Source of the DNA: Synechococcus sp. KORDI-49
Lineage (GTDB): Bacteria > Cyanobacteriota > Cyanobacteriia > PCC-6307 > Cyanobiaceae
Direction: 5' to 3'
Assembly (NCBI RefSeq): GCF_000737575.1
Contig: NZ_CP006270.1
Span: forward strand, 2,359,163-2,423,162
DNA length: 64,000 nt
A program made the translations under genes and the position numbers. Shown one piece after another: positions 1 to 8,949 of this stretch. Each line of letters begins with the position of its first letter. The stretch's first letter is position 1. The notes beneath the pieces were generated by a model. That model saw nothing but the letters and a program-made list of their open reading frames with translations. It did not search any database and was not told where the DNA came from.

Positions 1-1178
1 AGGACGTCCCTGGTGACAAGGAGTCCTTCTACGCCTTCATCGCCTACCCCCTCGACCTGTTCGAGGAAGGGTCCATCACCAACGTTCTGACCTCACTGGT
101 CGGCAACGTGTTCGGCTTCAAGGCCCTGCGCCACCTGCGTCTCGAAGACCTGCGCTTCCCGCTGGCCTTCATCAAGACCTGCTACGGCCCGCCGAACGGC
201 ATCCAGGTCGAGCGCGACCGGATGAACAAGTACGGCCGTCCTCTGCTGGGTTGCACCATCAAGCCGAAGCTCGGCCTGAGCGGTAAGAACTACGGCCGTG
301 TCGTCTATGAGTGCCTTCGCGGCGGTCTGGACTTCACCAAGGACGACGAGAACATCAACTCCCAGCCGTTCCAGCGTTGGCAGAACCGCTTCGAATTCGT
401 TGCGGAAGCCATCAAGCTGTCCGAGCAGGAGACCGGCGAGAAGAAGGGTCACTACCTCAACGTGACCGCCAACACTCCCGAGGAGATGTACGAGCGCGCT
501 GAGTTCGCCAAGGAACTCGGCATGCCGATCATCATGCACGACTTCATCACCGGCGGCTTCACAGCCAACACCGGTCTGTCGAAGTGGTGCCGCAAGAACG
601 GCATGTTGCTGCACATCCACCGCGCCATGCACGCGGTGATCGACCGTCATCCCAAGCACGGCATTCACTTCCGCGTCCTCGCCAAGTGTCTGCGTCTGTC
701 CGGTGGTGACCAGCTCCACACCGGCACCGTGGTCGGCAAGCTCGAGGGTGACCGTCAGACCACCCTCGGCTACATCGACCAGCTGCGCGAATCGTTCGTG
801 CCCGAAGACCGCAGCCGCGGCAACTTCTTCGATCAGGACTGGGGCTCCATGCCCGGCGTGTTCGCCGTCGCCTCCGGCGGTATCCACGTGTGGCACATGC
901 CCGCCCTGGTCACCATCTTCGGCGACGACTCCGTTCTGCAGTTCGGTGGTGGTACCCACGGTCACCCCTGGGGTTCCGCTGCAGGTGCTGCGGCCAACCG
1001 CGTGGCCCTCGAGGCCTGCGTCAAGGCCCGCAACGCCGGCCGCCATCTCGAGAAAGAGAGCCGCGACATCCTCATGGAAGCCGCTAAGCACAGCCCCGAG
1101 CTGGCGATCGCCCTCGAGACCTGGAAGGAGATCAAGTTCGAGTTCGACACCGTCGACAAGCTCGACGTTCAGGGCTGA
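1..1178 (+). CDS. cbbL: Ribulose-bisphosphate carboxylase large subunit, form IA (5' truncated)
   Basis: Large, catalytic subunit of Rubisco, packed inside the alpha-carboxysome, where it fixes CO2 onto ribulose-1,5-bisphosphate. The reading frame is open from base 3 to the TGA at 1176-1178, so about 80 N-terminal residues of the usual ~470 lie outside the window. Visible hallmarks are the active-site segment [13 protein letters not shown], the carbamylated-lysine segment [13 protein letters not shown] and the loop-6 segment [12 protein letters not shown]. The neighbours (cbbS, csoS2) and the sequence type mark it as form IA, the cso-carboxysome form. It is the first gene seen of a long co-directional operon. 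Very secure. Confidence 0.98.
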   Translation, partial: DVPGDKESFYAFIAYPLDLFEEGSITNVLTSLVGNVFGFKALRHLRLEDLRFPLAFIKTCYGPPNGIQVERDRMNKYGRPLLGCTIKPKLGLSGKNYGRVVYECLRGGLDFTKDDENINSQPFQRWQNRFEFVAEAIKLSEQETGEKKGHYLNVTANTPEEMYERAEFAKELGMPIIMHDFITGGFTANTGLSKWCRKNGMLLHIHRAMHAVIDRHPKHGIHFRVLAKCLRLSGGDQLHTGTVVGKLEGDRQTTLGYIDQLRESFVPEDRSRGNFFDQDWGSMPGVFAVASGGIHVWHMPALVTIFGDDSVLQFGGGTHGHPWGSAAGAAANRVALEACVKARNAGRHLEKESRDILMEAAKHSPELAIALETWKEIKFEFDTVDKLDVQG

Positions 1179-1201
1179 TCGTCTCAGCTGATCGTCTCAA
1201 C

Positions 1202-1232
1202 GGCCGGTTGACCTAACCGGCCCACCTTTTTT
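1202..1232 (+). terminator. Terminator-like hairpin between cbbL and cbbS
   Basis: A perfect 8-bp stem, GGCCGGTT (1202-1209) and AACCGGCC (1215-1222), closes a 5-nt loop and is followed four bases later by six T (1227-1232). This is the layout of an intrinsic terminator, but it sits between two genes whose products are needed in equal amounts. It is more likely a partial terminator or a 3'-end stabiliser of a processed cbbL transcript. The cbbS start codon follows 18 bases later. Confidence 0.6.
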
Positions 1233-1250
1233 CTTACCCCCAGGATCCCC

Positions 1251-1592
1251 ATGCCTTTCCAGAGCACAGTGGGTGACTATCAAACAGTCGCCACCCTGGA
1301 GACCTTCGGCTTTCTCCCGCCGATGACCCAGGACGAGATCTTTGACCAGATCGCCTACATCATTGCCCAGGGCTGGAGCCCGCTCATCGAGCACGTCCAC
1401 CCCAGCAACTCCATGGCCTCCTATTGGTCCTATTGGAAGCTCCCCTTCTTCGGTGAGAAGGATCTCAACGTTGTCGTGAGTGAGCTCGAGGCCTGCCATC
1501 GCGCTTACCCCGATCACCACGTGCGCATCGTCGGTTACGACGCCTACACCCAGAGCCAGGGTTCCTGCTTCGTGGTCTTCGAAGGCCGCTGA
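1251..1592 (+). CDS. cbbS: Ribulose-bisphosphate carboxylase small subunit
   Basis: Small subunit (113 aa) of the L8S8 form IA Rubisco; it caps the large-subunit octamer and helps bind the carboxysome scaffold. The protein opens with MPFQSTVGDYQTVATLETF and contains the conserved stretch GWSPLIEHVHPSNS. The length is normal for cyanobacterial alpha-carboxysome CbbS. The gene lies 72 bp behind cbbL and ahead of csoS2 in the carboxysome operon. Confidence 0.97.
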   Translation: MPFQSTVGDYQTVATLETFGFLPPMTQDEIFDQIAYIIAQGWSPLIEHVHPSNSMASYWSYWKLPFFGEKDLNVVVSELEACHRAYPDHHVRIVGYDAYTQSQGSCFVVFEGR

Positions 1593-1598
1593 TCCCTC

Positions 1599-1663
1599 GA
1601 ACCAATGGTTCCGAGCCCTGATCCTTCAGGGCTCAAGTATTTCCCGGAGGGTTGATCCCCTCC
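1599..1663 (+). promoter_or_regulatory. Three tandem stem-loops between cbbS and csoS2
   Basis: The cbbS-csoS2 gap holds three successive inverted repeats: GAACC/GGTTC (1599-1611), GAGCCCTG/CAGGGCTC with a 6-nt loop (1613-1634) and GGAGGG/CCCTCC (1646-1663). None has a long T-run, so these look like mRNA processing or stabilising structures rather than a full terminator. They could help keep Rubisco message above scaffold message. The function is inferred from position only. Confidence 0.45.
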
Positions 1664-1690
1664 ATTCATCGACCACATCCTCGGGCGGAC

Positions 1691-4030
1691 ATGGCAAGAC
1701 TCTCCAGTCGCGAACTCGCACTCGAACGCCGCAAGGCGCTCACCACCACCGGTAAGAAGGCTCCTGCCGCAGCCCGGTCCGGTGACAGCCGGGTGCGCAC
1801 TGCCGCTGATGCCCGTCCGACCCGAACCCGGGCCAATGCCCCTGTTGAACCCGTCGTCCCTGCTGCCGCAGCTCCGCAGCAGGCGAAGGTGTTCACAACG
1901 TTGGCACCGTCGCGTGCCAGTCAGGTGCAGCCTCAGCGCCACCCGAGCCGCGATCTGGTTCTGGCCCGTCGTGAGGCCCTCTCCCGCCGTGGCAAGACCG
2001 CCGACACCAGCCGCGATCGCAACCGCGCCGATGTGGCACGTCAGACCAAAGCCGCTGCTCCTGCAGCTGTCCCTGCTGAGACCACGAAGAGCTGTGGCTG
2101 CGGTGGCAAGCGTGCCTCTGAACAGGCTTCCCTGAGTGCATCGGCCCCCAAGTTTTCCGCCCGTTCGGAGCGCCGTTCTGCGACGCCCAAGCGCCGGGCC
2201 ATTGAGAACCCGAGCCGTGCCCTGGTGCTTGCCCGTCGCGATGCCATGTCGAAGCACGGCAAGACCGCCGGGAAGCAGCCCACCAGTGCAGCCGCCGTCG
2301 CGCGGCAGGCCAATCCTGATCTCACCAGCCGCGAGCTGGCCCAGCAGGTGCGTGAGCTGCGGGCCAAGGCCGGTGCCCGCAACAAGCAGGGTGCCGCTGT
2401 GAGCCGCCCTACAGGCCCCAATCGCCATGGCGCCAAGCAGGCCGCCGCCGCTGATGCTCATTGGAAGGTGGGCGAAAGCACCACCAGCTCCGGTCAGACG
2501 GTCACCGGCACCCAGGCCAACCGTTCGGTGAAGACCACCGGAAACGAAGCCAGCACCTGCCGCTCGATCACAGGAACGGAATATCTCGGAGCCGAGGTGT
2601 TCCAGACCTTCTGCCAATCCGCTCCCGAGCCAACCACTCCGGCCAAGGTGCGCGTCACCGCCACCAGCCACGGCAATCGGGTCACCGGTAATGAGGTGGG
2701 TCGTTCCGAGAAGGTCACCGGTGACGAGCCCGGCACCTGCAAGAACGTGACCGGAACCGAATACATCTCCTCCAATCAGGCTGTCTCCTACTGCGGTGGC
2801 GGCAACACCTCCCCCCGCAAGGTGGGCCACAGCCTCACCGAGCAGGGCCGTCCCGTCAGCGGTGTGATGGTGGGGCGTTCCGCCAGCGTCACCGGCGATG
2901 AAGCCGGTGCCAATCGCAATCTCACCGGCGATCAGTACCTCGGTTCCGATCCCCTGCCCGAAGGTCGCCCCGCCACGAAGGTCGGCCTCTCCGGCACCCT
3001 CTCCGGCACCGGCGTCACCGGCACCCTGGTCGGCCGCTCCTCCCAGGTGACCGGCAATGAGTTCGGGTCCTGTCACAGGGTCACCGGCGATCAGTACATC
3101 AGTGCTGAACAGGTGAACGGCTTCTGCGGCAGACAGCCCGAACCCGAGGCCGCCAAGGTCGGCTTCAGTGTCACCAACCGCAACCTTGTGGTGAGCGGCA
3201 CCCGCACCGGCCGATCCGACAAGGTCACCGGCGACGAGCCCGGTACCTGCAAAGCGGTAACAGGAACCCCTTATGCGGGGCTGGAAGAAGCTGGTCAGAA
3301 CTGCGGCACTCCGGCCGTTCAGGCCATCCGTGAACGCACCCCGGTCCGTCCCGGCACCCCGGCAGCCCCGATGACCGGACTGCAGCCTGGAATCGGCGGC
3401 GTGATGACAGGCGCCGAGCGCGGAGCCTGTGAAGCCGTCACCGGCACGCCTTATGTGGGTGCCGATCAGTTGTCCGCCGCCTGCGGCAGCGAGGCTCCGG
3501 CTGGCAGTGACTCCCACGGCCAGGCGCCCGAGGGTGCGGCCTGGACCCGCTTCAGTGTGACGTCACCGGCCCGTGCCGCTCAGCAGCAGCGCGATGCCCA
3601 GGGCGGAGTCACCGGCACGGCCTATGAGCAGGGCAACCGCATCACCGGCCCCTTCGACATGGCCGGCGGCAAGGTCACCGGAACGGAGCAGTTCCGCTTC
3701 GATAACCGCGAGTTTCAGCGCCGTCAGTTCCAGCCCACTGTTGCCGTGGTGAGTGAACCGGCTGAACAGCCAGCCTCCCGCGTCACCGGTGAGGGGTCGT
3801 CCAGGAAAGTCACCGGTGATGACTGGGATCGTGGTGAGCACGTCACCGGCACCGAAGGCGCTTCCGCCCGTCGCCGCAACCCCACACGTCCGGGCCCGAT
3901 GAGTGCGATGGCTCCTTACGAACGCAAGCGCAATGAAGAGAACGAGTGGCCTGTCAGCCGGGTCACCGGCTCCAGCGGCAACACCGACAAGGGTTCCCTG
4001 ATCACCGTCTCCGGCGGCGCACGGGGCTGA
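1691..4030 (+). CDS. csoS2: Alpha-carboxysome scaffold protein CsoS2
   Basis: Intrinsically disordered scaffold (779 aa) that binds Rubisco and shell proteins and drives alpha-carboxysome assembly. An upstream in-frame ATG at 1652 is possible, but the family start MARLSSRELALERRKAL is at 1691. The N-terminal region has four basic Rubisco-binding motifs of the type SRxLVLARRxAxSxxGK, near residues 5, 85, 174 and 212. Residues about 259-598 form the middle region of six repeats built on VTGxxxGRSxxVTGDExGxCxxVTGxxY. The C-terminal part keeps further VTG motifs and the conserved last residues SLITVSGGARG. I saw no convincing slippery site for the frameshift known from proteobacterial csoS2, so probably only the long form is made. 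Confidence 0.97.
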   Translation: MARLSSRELALERRKALTTTGKKAPAAARSGDSRVRTAADARPTRTRANAPVEPVVPAAAAPQQAKVFTTLAPSRASQVQPQRHPSRDLVLARREALSRRGKTADTSRDRNRADVARQTKAAAPAAVPAETTKSCGCGGKRASEQASLSASAPKFSARSERRSATPKRRAIENPSRALVLARRDAMSKHGKTAGKQPTSAAAVARQANPDLTSRELAQQVRELRAKAGARNKQGAAVSRPTGPNRHGAKQAAAADAHWKVGESTTSSGQTVTGTQANRSVKTTGNEASTCRSITGTEYLGAEVFQTFCQSAPEPTTPAKVRVTATSHGNRVTGNEVGRSEKVTGDEPGTCKNVTGTEYISSNQAVSYCGGGNTSPRKVGHSLTEQGRPVSGVMVGRSASVTGDEAGANRNLTGDQYLGSDPLPEGRPATKVGLSGTLSGTGVTGTLVGRSSQVTGNEFGSCHRVTGDQYISAEQVNGFCGRQPEPEAAKVGFSVTNRNLVVSGTRTGRSDKVTGDEPGTCKAVTGTPYAGLEEAGQNCGTPAVQAIRERTPVRPGTPAAPMTGLQPGIGGVMTGAERGACEAVTGTPYVGADQLSAACGSEAPAGSDSHGQAPEGAAWTRFSVTSPARAAQQQRDAQGGVTGTAYEQGNRITGPFDMAGGKVTGTEQFRFDNREFQRRQFQPTVAVVSEPAEQPASRVTGEGSSRKVTGDDWDRGEHVTGTEGASARRRNPTRPGPMSAMAPYERKRNEENEWPVSRVTGSSGNTDKGSLITVSGGARG
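2465..3484 (+). repeat. CsoS2 middle-region repeats (six degenerate copies)
   Basis: Six degenerate repeats of about 45-60 codons encode the CsoS2 middle region. Each contains variants of VTGxxxGRS, VTGDE and VTGxxY. Copies 1, 2, 4 and 5 carry two cysteines each, one after the GDE/GNE motif and one at the end. Copy 3 (about 2819-2970) has neither. Copy 6 is shortened at its N-terminal side and keeps GACEAVTGTPY and a final Cys. Confidence 0.9.
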
Positions 4031-4037
4031 TCTGCTG

Positions 4038-5810
4038 ATGGTTCGCTCCATGCCTTCCCGCGGCGGGCGACCTCAGGCCCCCACGGCTCCCACGCGCCGG
4101 CAACTGCAGAACAACGGTCCTGCAGCCGGCGCTTCTGTTCCACCCATGGAGTCGGTTTCGGACTCCACCAAGACCCGGGATGCTGCTCTGCAGCGTCGGC
4201 GTGCACTGACCACGGCCGGCAAAGCGGCGAAGCTGGTCCAGGGTTCCATCGGTGGCGGTCGGGTTCGCACGGCTGTTGATCAGCAGCGTCGGACCCCTCA
4301 GCAGCAGGCTGTGGCGCAGCAACCGGGCTGGGTCCGCCGAGAGAAGAGCCAGACCTCTGTGGTTCCCTTCAACCTGAGCCGCTCCTCCCTGCCGCTCACC
4401 CATCGCCAGCACCCGCTCACCGATTCGGCCGGCAATGCACGACTGCAGGCGTACGAGCTGGAGGTGAAGGGGCGTTTCGATCGCATTGTTCCCCTGCTCA
4501 AGCGGGTCTCGGCCCTGCAGCATGAACCCGATTTCATCGAGCAGGCTCAGCGCCTCACCAGGACAGAACTGGGCTTCGATCTGCCTCAGCACATCCTTGA
4601 ACGGGCCTGGGTGCGTCCCCTCGACATGCGGGCGCTGTTCGCCTGGTGTGTCTTTGAAAGCCATCGCCTGTTCAGTGATCGTTTCTTTCAGGACGATCCC
4701 CTCGATGGGGCCAGCGGCAGTGCCTCCTCAAGGGAATTCGAGCAGTTCCTGCTCGACTGCGGCATTCATCTGCTCGACGTGACGCCCTGCGCCGATGGCC
4801 GCCTGGCTCACACCGTGGCCTACGCGTTGCGCATCCCCTTCAGCGCCGTGCGTCGCCGCTCCCATGCCGGCGCCATGTTCGACGTGGAGAACACGGTGAA
4901 CCGCTGGGTGAAGACCGAGCATCGCCGCTACCGCGAGGGGATGCCCAACCCCGCCACCGAACCGACCCGTTATCTGAAGGTCGTCACGTATCACTTCAGC
5001 TCCCTGGATCCCGAGCATCAGGGTTGTGCCGCCCATGGAAGCAACGATGAGCTGGCGGCATCAGCCGGGTATCAGCGCCTGCTCGATTTCCGGGAAGCCG
5101 TGGAGAACAGCTTCTGCTGCGGTGCTTCGGTGGATCTCCTGCTGATCGGCCTGGACACCGACACCGACGCCATCCGCGTTCACCCTCCCAGCCGGGACAG
5201 TGAAATGGTTCTGGATCAGTGGCTGTGTGCCCGTGATCTGCATGCCGCCACCGCTTCGATGAGCGCGGATCAGGCCATGGTGCAGATCGCGGAGGCTGTC
5301 GAATCCGCAGCCCCGGGTCCGATGGATCCCGGCATGGTCACCTTCCTCACGCGTCTGATCGCCAACAACTGCTCCCAGATCGACTACGTGCAGGATCTGC
5401 ATGGCGCTCCCTATCCGGACGCCGGTCATGCCGAGCGTTTCATCGGTGTCGGAATCGGTTTCAAGGAGGTGCACCTGCGCAACCTCACCTACTTCGCCCA
5501 TCTCGACACCGTCGAGGAGGGAGCCCCCGATCTGGACGTGGGCGTCAAGATCTTCCGTGGTCTGAACGTCTCCCGTGATCTGCCGATCCCCGTCGTGATC
5601 CGCTTCGACTATTCGGGTCGCGTTCCCGGCGCCCGTCAGCGGGCGATCGCCGACTGCACCCGGGTGAATCAGGCCATCGCCAGCCGTTACAGCGAGCTGG
5701 TCGATCAGGGCCTGCTGCACACGTGCCTCACCGTTCGTGATCGCAACCAGACGGCTCCGGCCGAGGTCGTCGGTTCCACCCTCGCCCCCCCGCTCCAGGA
5801 GGCTCACTGA
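4038..5810 (+). CDS. csoSCA: Carboxysomal carbonic anhydrase CsoSCA (CsoS3)
   Basis: Shell-associated beta-type carbonic anhydrase (590 aa) that turns imported bicarbonate into CO2 beside Rubisco. The catalytic signature is intact: Cys251-x-Asp253-x-Arg255 (CADGR), with zinc ligands His319 and Cys330 at exactly the 11-residue spacing known for the family. The N-terminal ~100 residues are basic, Pro/Gln-rich and low complexity. They include DAALQRRRALTTAGKAAK, which resembles the CsoS2 N-terminal motif and may bind Rubisco. The gene starts 7 bp after csoS2 and ends 2 bp before csoS4A. Confidence 0.97.
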   Translation: MVRSMPSRGGRPQAPTAPTRRQLQNNGPAAGASVPPMESVSDSTKTRDAALQRRRALTTAGKAAKLVQGSIGGGRVRTAVDQQRRTPQQQAVAQQPGWVRREKSQTSVVPFNLSRSSLPLTHRQHPLTDSAGNARLQAYELEVKGRFDRIVPLLKRVSALQHEPDFIEQAQRLTRTELGFDLPQHILERAWVRPLDMRALFAWCVFESHRLFSDRFFQDDPLDGASGSASSREFEQFLLDCGIHLLDVTPCADGRLAHTVAYALRIPFSAVRRRSHAGAMFDVENTVNRWVKTEHRRYREGMPNPATEPTRYLKVVTYHFSSLDPEHQGCAAHGSNDELAASAGYQRLLDFREAVENSFCCGASVDLLLIGLDTDTDAIRVHPPSRDSEMVLDQWLCARDLHAATASMSADQAMVQIAEAVESAAPGPMDPGMVTFLTRLIANNCSQIDYVQDLHGAPYPDAGHAERFIGVGIGFKEVHLRNLTYFAHLDTVEEGAPDLDVGVKIFRGLNVSRDLPIPVVIRFDYSGRVPGARQRAIADCTRVNQAIASRYSELVDQGLLHTCLTVRDRNQTAPAEVVGSTLAPPLQEAH

Positions 5811-5812
5811 TC

Positions 5813-6121
5813 ATGCTCATCGTCAAGGTCATCAAGCCGCTCGTCTCCACCAACCGCATCCCGGACTTCGAGCACAAGCATCTGCAGGTGGTTCAGGACG
5901 GCAGTACCAAGAAAGTGGCCGTTGATGCCGTGGGTGCCAAACCGGGCGACTGGGTGATCTGCGTCAGCAGCTCCGCCGCCCGCGAAGCCGCCGGAAGCAA
6001 GTCGTATCCCAGTGATCTCACCATCGTGGGGATCATCGATCACTGGGAACCGGATCCGCCGAAGACCCCCGCACCGGCGCCGGCACCCAGCAGCACCCCT
6101 GCCGGAGGACCCACCAGCTGA
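5813..6121 (+). CDS. csoS4A: Carboxysome shell vertex protein CsoS4A
   Basis: CcmL/EutN-fold protein (102 aa); pentamers close the vertices of the icosahedral shell. Family features are the start MLIVKVIKPLVSTNR, the loop VDAVGAKPGDWVICVSSSAAR and the ending TIVGIIDHW. It carries about 20 extra C-terminal residues rich in Pro, Ala and Ser, beyond the usual fold of about 80 residues. Its TGA overlaps the csoS4B ATG by one base (TGATG), which suggests translational coupling. Confidence 0.95.
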   Translation: MLIVKVIKPLVSTNRIPDFEHKHLQVVQDGSTKKVAVDAVGAKPGDWVICVSSSAAREAAGSKSYPSDLTIVGIIDHWEPDPPKTPAPAPAPSSTPAGGPTS

Positions 6122-6372
6122 TGGAAATCATGCAGGTGATGGGAACTCTCGTGTGCACATTCCGTGTGGCAGGGCTGGATCACATGCACCTGCGCGTCTT
6201 GCGCAACGCCAAGGGCAAGAAGCTCGTGGCGGTGGATCCCGTGGGTGCTCGCGAGGGCAACTGGGTGTTCACTGCCAGCGGCTCAGCCGCCCGGCATGCG
6301 TGCCCCGACAACAAGGTGCTCACCGATCTGACGATCGGTGGAATCATCGACCACTGGACGCCGGACGGATAG
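6121..6372 (+). CDS. csoS4B: Carboxysome shell vertex protein CsoS4B
   Basis: Second CcmL/EutN-fold vertex pentamer (83 aa), beginning MEIMQVMGTLVCTFR and ending DLTIGGIIDHWTPDG. The signature VDPVGAREGNWVFTASGSAAR is the paralogue of the matching CsoS4A stretch. The start overlaps the csoS4A stop. The length is typical for the family. Confidence 0.95.
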   Translation: MEIMQVMGTLVCTFRVAGLDHMHLRVLRNAKGKKLVAVDPVGAREGNWVFTASGSAARHACPDNKVLTDLTIGGIIDHWTPDG

Positions 6373-6421
6373 GGACTCTCCCCGCTCCTCCGCCTCCGTT
6401 CCGCTTCCACCACCGTTTTTC

Positions 6422-6985
6422 ATGGCCACTCCTTCCCCGACTCCCCGCCGCCGCACCACCCGCAGTTCCGCTGCAGCCAAGAGTGCCGCCAGCAAGACCG
6501 TGGACGTCACTCCCGTTGTCAGCACTCCGGCAGCTGCCGCTCCCAGTCCCACCAGCAGCCCGGCCGCGAGCGCACCGGCCACCCCCACCCCCCGTCGCGC
6601 GAGTGCGCGCACTCCATCCGCCGCTGGCGGCAGCGGCAGCAAACGCGGTGCCACGTCGCTGTCCGCAAATCAGGCCGCGGATGCCCCGATCTCAGGGATT
6701 GCACTGGGGATGATCGAAACCCGCGGGGTGGTGCCGGCCATCGAGGCAGCTGATGCCATGACCAAGGCCGCCGAAGTCACGCTGATCTGTCGGGAATTCG
6801 TCGGCGGTGGTTACGTCACCGTGATGGTGCGGGGTGAAACCGGTGCTGTGAACGCCGCCGTGCGTGCCGGAGCCGATGCCTGCGAGAGGGTCGGCGACGG
6901 TCTGGTCGCTGCCCACATCATTGCCCGTCCCCATCAGGAGGTGGAGCCTGCCCTGGTCAGCAGTGGCGCCCTGCGCCGCAGTTGA
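6422..6985 (+). CDS. csoS1E: BMC-domain carboxysome shell protein CsoS1E
   Basis: Shell protein (187 aa) with one C-terminal BMC domain (about residues 95-180: ISGIALGMIETRGVVPAIEA through GLVAAHIIARPHQEVEPAL). In front is a ~90-residue Ala/Pro/Thr/Ser-rich basic extension. This architecture matches CsoS1E of marine Synechococcus and low-light Prochlorococcus, not the ~100-aa CsoS1A hexamer. The start is taken at ATG 6422; an in-frame ATG at 6338 would overlap csoS4B. It lies 49 bp behind csoS4B. The major hexamer gene csoS1 is not in the window and is expected upstream of cbbL. Confidence 0.88.
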   Translation: MATPSPTPRRRTTRSSAAAKSAASKTVDVTPVVSTPAAAAPSPTSSPAASAPATPTPRRASARTPSAAGGSGSKRGATSLSANQAADAPISGIALGMIETRGVVPAIEAADAMTKAAEVTLICREFVGGGYVTVMVRGETGAVNAAVRAGADACERVGDGLVAAHIIARPHQEVEPALVSSGALRRS

Positions 6986-7058
6986 GCCTGAAGTGTCTGC
7001 CGATGTCCGTTCACAAAGAGCGCTCGACCCCTTGGCAGCCGCTTAGATTCCTCGGCCA

Positions 7059-8939
7059 ATGCCGACAAGCCCGATCCCCTTTCCGCTTGCCGTTTTGACT
7101 TCGGAGCTGTCCTTACCCGTCCAGGTTGCCTGGCTGATTCCGCTTTACGGATTCGCCGGCATGCTCGTGTCGCTTCCCTGGGCAGCGGGTTTGTTCCGGC
7201 GTCAGGCTCACCGGCCGGCGGCCTACCTGAACATCCTTCTGACCCTGCTGGCCTTCGTGCACGGCAGCCTGATCCTGCAGGAGGTCTTCCAGTCCGGTCC
7301 GGTCGATCTGGCCTATCCCTGGCTGACGCTGGCCGACCTGGAGCTCGACATCAGCTTCAGCCTCACGCTCACCAACCTGGTGGCCCTGGAACTGATCACC
7401 GGTCTCAGCCTGCTCTCCCAGGTTTATTCCCTTGGATATATGGACAAGGAATGGGCCCTGGCCCGTTTCTTCGCCCTGCTCGGTTTCTTTGAAGGGGCCA
7501 TGAGCGGGGTGGTGCTGAGTGATTCGCTCTTCCAGAGCTATTTCCTGCTGGAGATGCTCACCCTCTCCACGTATCTGCTGGTGGGGTTCTGGTATGCCCA
7601 GCCCCTGGTGATCACCGCCGCCCGCGACGCTTTTCTCACCAAGCGCGTCGGTGATGTGCTGCTGCTGATGGGCGTGGTGGCGCTCTGCAGCTTCTCCGGT
7701 GCGATGGGTTTCGGTGATCTCTATGTCTGGGCATCGCGCGACACCCTCTCCCCTCTGGCAGCGACGCTGCTGGGTCTTGGCCTGATCGCAGGCCCCACGG
7801 GCAAGTGCGCTCAGTTCCCGATGCACCTCTGGTTGGATGAGGCGATGGAGGGGCCGAATCCCGCCTCGATCCTGCGGAACTCCGTGGTGGTGACCTGCGG
7901 GGCGATCGTGCTGCTCAAGGTGATGCCGATCCTTCAGCATTCGCCGGTGGCGCTGGTGGTGCTGCTGGTGATCGGCAGCATCAGTGCCATCGGTGGGTCC
8001 CTGGTGGCCATCGCCCAGGTGGACATCAAGCGCACGCTGTCGTATTCGACCACCGCTCATCTGGGCCTGGTGTTCATCGCCATTGCCCTGCAGATCCCGG
8101 TTCTGGCACTGCTGCTGCTGTTTTCTCACGCCGTCTCCAAAGCGCTGCTCTCGATGAGCATCGGTGGCGTGATCGCGTCCACCAACTGCCAGGACATCAC
8201 GGAACTGGGTGGTCTTGCCAGCCGCATGCCGGCCACCACCACCGCCTATCTGGTGGGAAGTGCAGGCCTGGTCGGCTTTCTTCCCCTGGGTGGCTTCCTG
8301 GCGCTGGCCCAGTCGATCGAGCTGCTCAGCGTGCGCTCGGTGCCGTTCATGGCTGTGTTTCTGCTCACCAATGCCCTGACAGCACTCGGACTGGTGCGGG
8401 TGTTCCGCCACGTCTTCCTCGGTGACTCCCTGATCAAGTCCCGCCGGGCGGCCGAAGTGAACTGGCAGATGGCCCTGCCGATGGTCGCTCTCACCGTGAT
8501 CGTGCTGCTGACGCCGGTGCTGCTGGTGCGTCTGGAATCGCTCGATGGCCTGCTGGCGTTTCCGCTCTGGGCTGCAGCCCTTGTGGTGGGCAGCGGTCTG
8601 GTGGGGCTGGTGGCCGGAGCTCTGCTGCCGTTGAGCAAGGCCTGGTCGCGATCGCTCAACCCCGCACTGCGCTGGTTCCAGGATCTGCTGGCCTACGACT
8701 TCTACACCGAGGAGTTTTACCGGCTCACGATCGTCAATGTGGTGGCCGGCATCTCGCGTCTGGCCTCCTGGTTTGACCGCACGGTGGTGGATGGGGTGCT
8801 TCACGGTGTGGCGAGGCTGTCTCTGCAGAGCGCTGAGAGCCTCAAGCTCAGCGTCAGCGGACAGGGCCAGTCCTATGTGCTCACGGTGCTGGTCGCCATC
8901 GTTCTCTTCCTCACTTCGGTGAGCTGGTTCCTCGCCTGA
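7059..8939 (+). CDS. ndhF4: NDH-1 subunit NdhF4 (constitutive CO2-uptake complex)
   Basis: Antiporter-like membrane subunit (626 aa) of the NDH-1 complex specialised for CO2 hydration on the thylakoid membrane. It is hydrophobic throughout. It shares the MrpA/NuoL core, with segments such as GLIAGPTGKCAQFPMHLWL, NPASILRNSVVVTCGAIVL and FSHAVSKALLSMSIGGV. Assignment to the F4 (CupB-type) branch rests on its neighbours ndhD4 and chpX and on the fact that alpha-cyanobacteria carry only this low-affinity CO2-uptake type. It is 73 bp behind csoS1E, so it may share the operon or have its own promoter. Confidence 0.93.
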   Translation: MPTSPIPFPLAVLTSELSLPVQVAWLIPLYGFAGMLVSLPWAAGLFRRQAHRPAAYLNILLTLLAFVHGSLILQEVFQSGPVDLAYPWLTLADLELDISFSLTLTNLVALELITGLSLLSQVYSLGYMDKEWALARFFALLGFFEGAMSGVVLSDSLFQSYFLLEMLTLSTYLLVGFWYAQPLVITAARDAFLTKRVGDVLLLMGVVALCSFSGAMGFGDLYVWASRDTLSPLAATLLGLGLIAGPTGKCAQFPMHLWLDEAMEGPNPASILRNSVVVTCGAIVLLKVMPILQHSPVALVVLLVIGSISAIGGSLVAIAQVDIKRTLSYSTTAHLGLVFIAIALQIPVLALLLLFSHAVSKALLSMSIGGVIASTNCQDITELGGLASRMPATTTAYLVGSAGLVGFLPLGGFLALAQSIELLSVRSVPFMAVFLLTNALTALGLVRVFRHVFLGDSLIKSRRAAEVNWQMALPMVALTVIVLLTPVLLVRLESLDGLLAFPLWAAALVVGSGLVGLVAGALLPLSKAWSRSLNPALRWFQDLLAYDFYTEEFYRLTIVNVVAGISRLASWFDRTVVDGVLHGVARLSLQSAESLKLSVSGQGQSYVLTVLVAIVLFLTSVSWFLA

Positions 8940-8949
8940 CGCCGTCGCC

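Noticed and set aside
1544-3517. 657-codon minus-strand ORF
   Set aside because: It is the mirror of csoS2: its Gly/Ala/Thr-rich product follows the csoS2 repeats and has no family features.
1691-4030. Programmed frameshift site in csoS2 giving a short CsoS2A form
   Set aside because: Known in proteobacterial carboxysome operons, but I could not point to a slippery heptamer plus stem-loop here; not reported as a feature.
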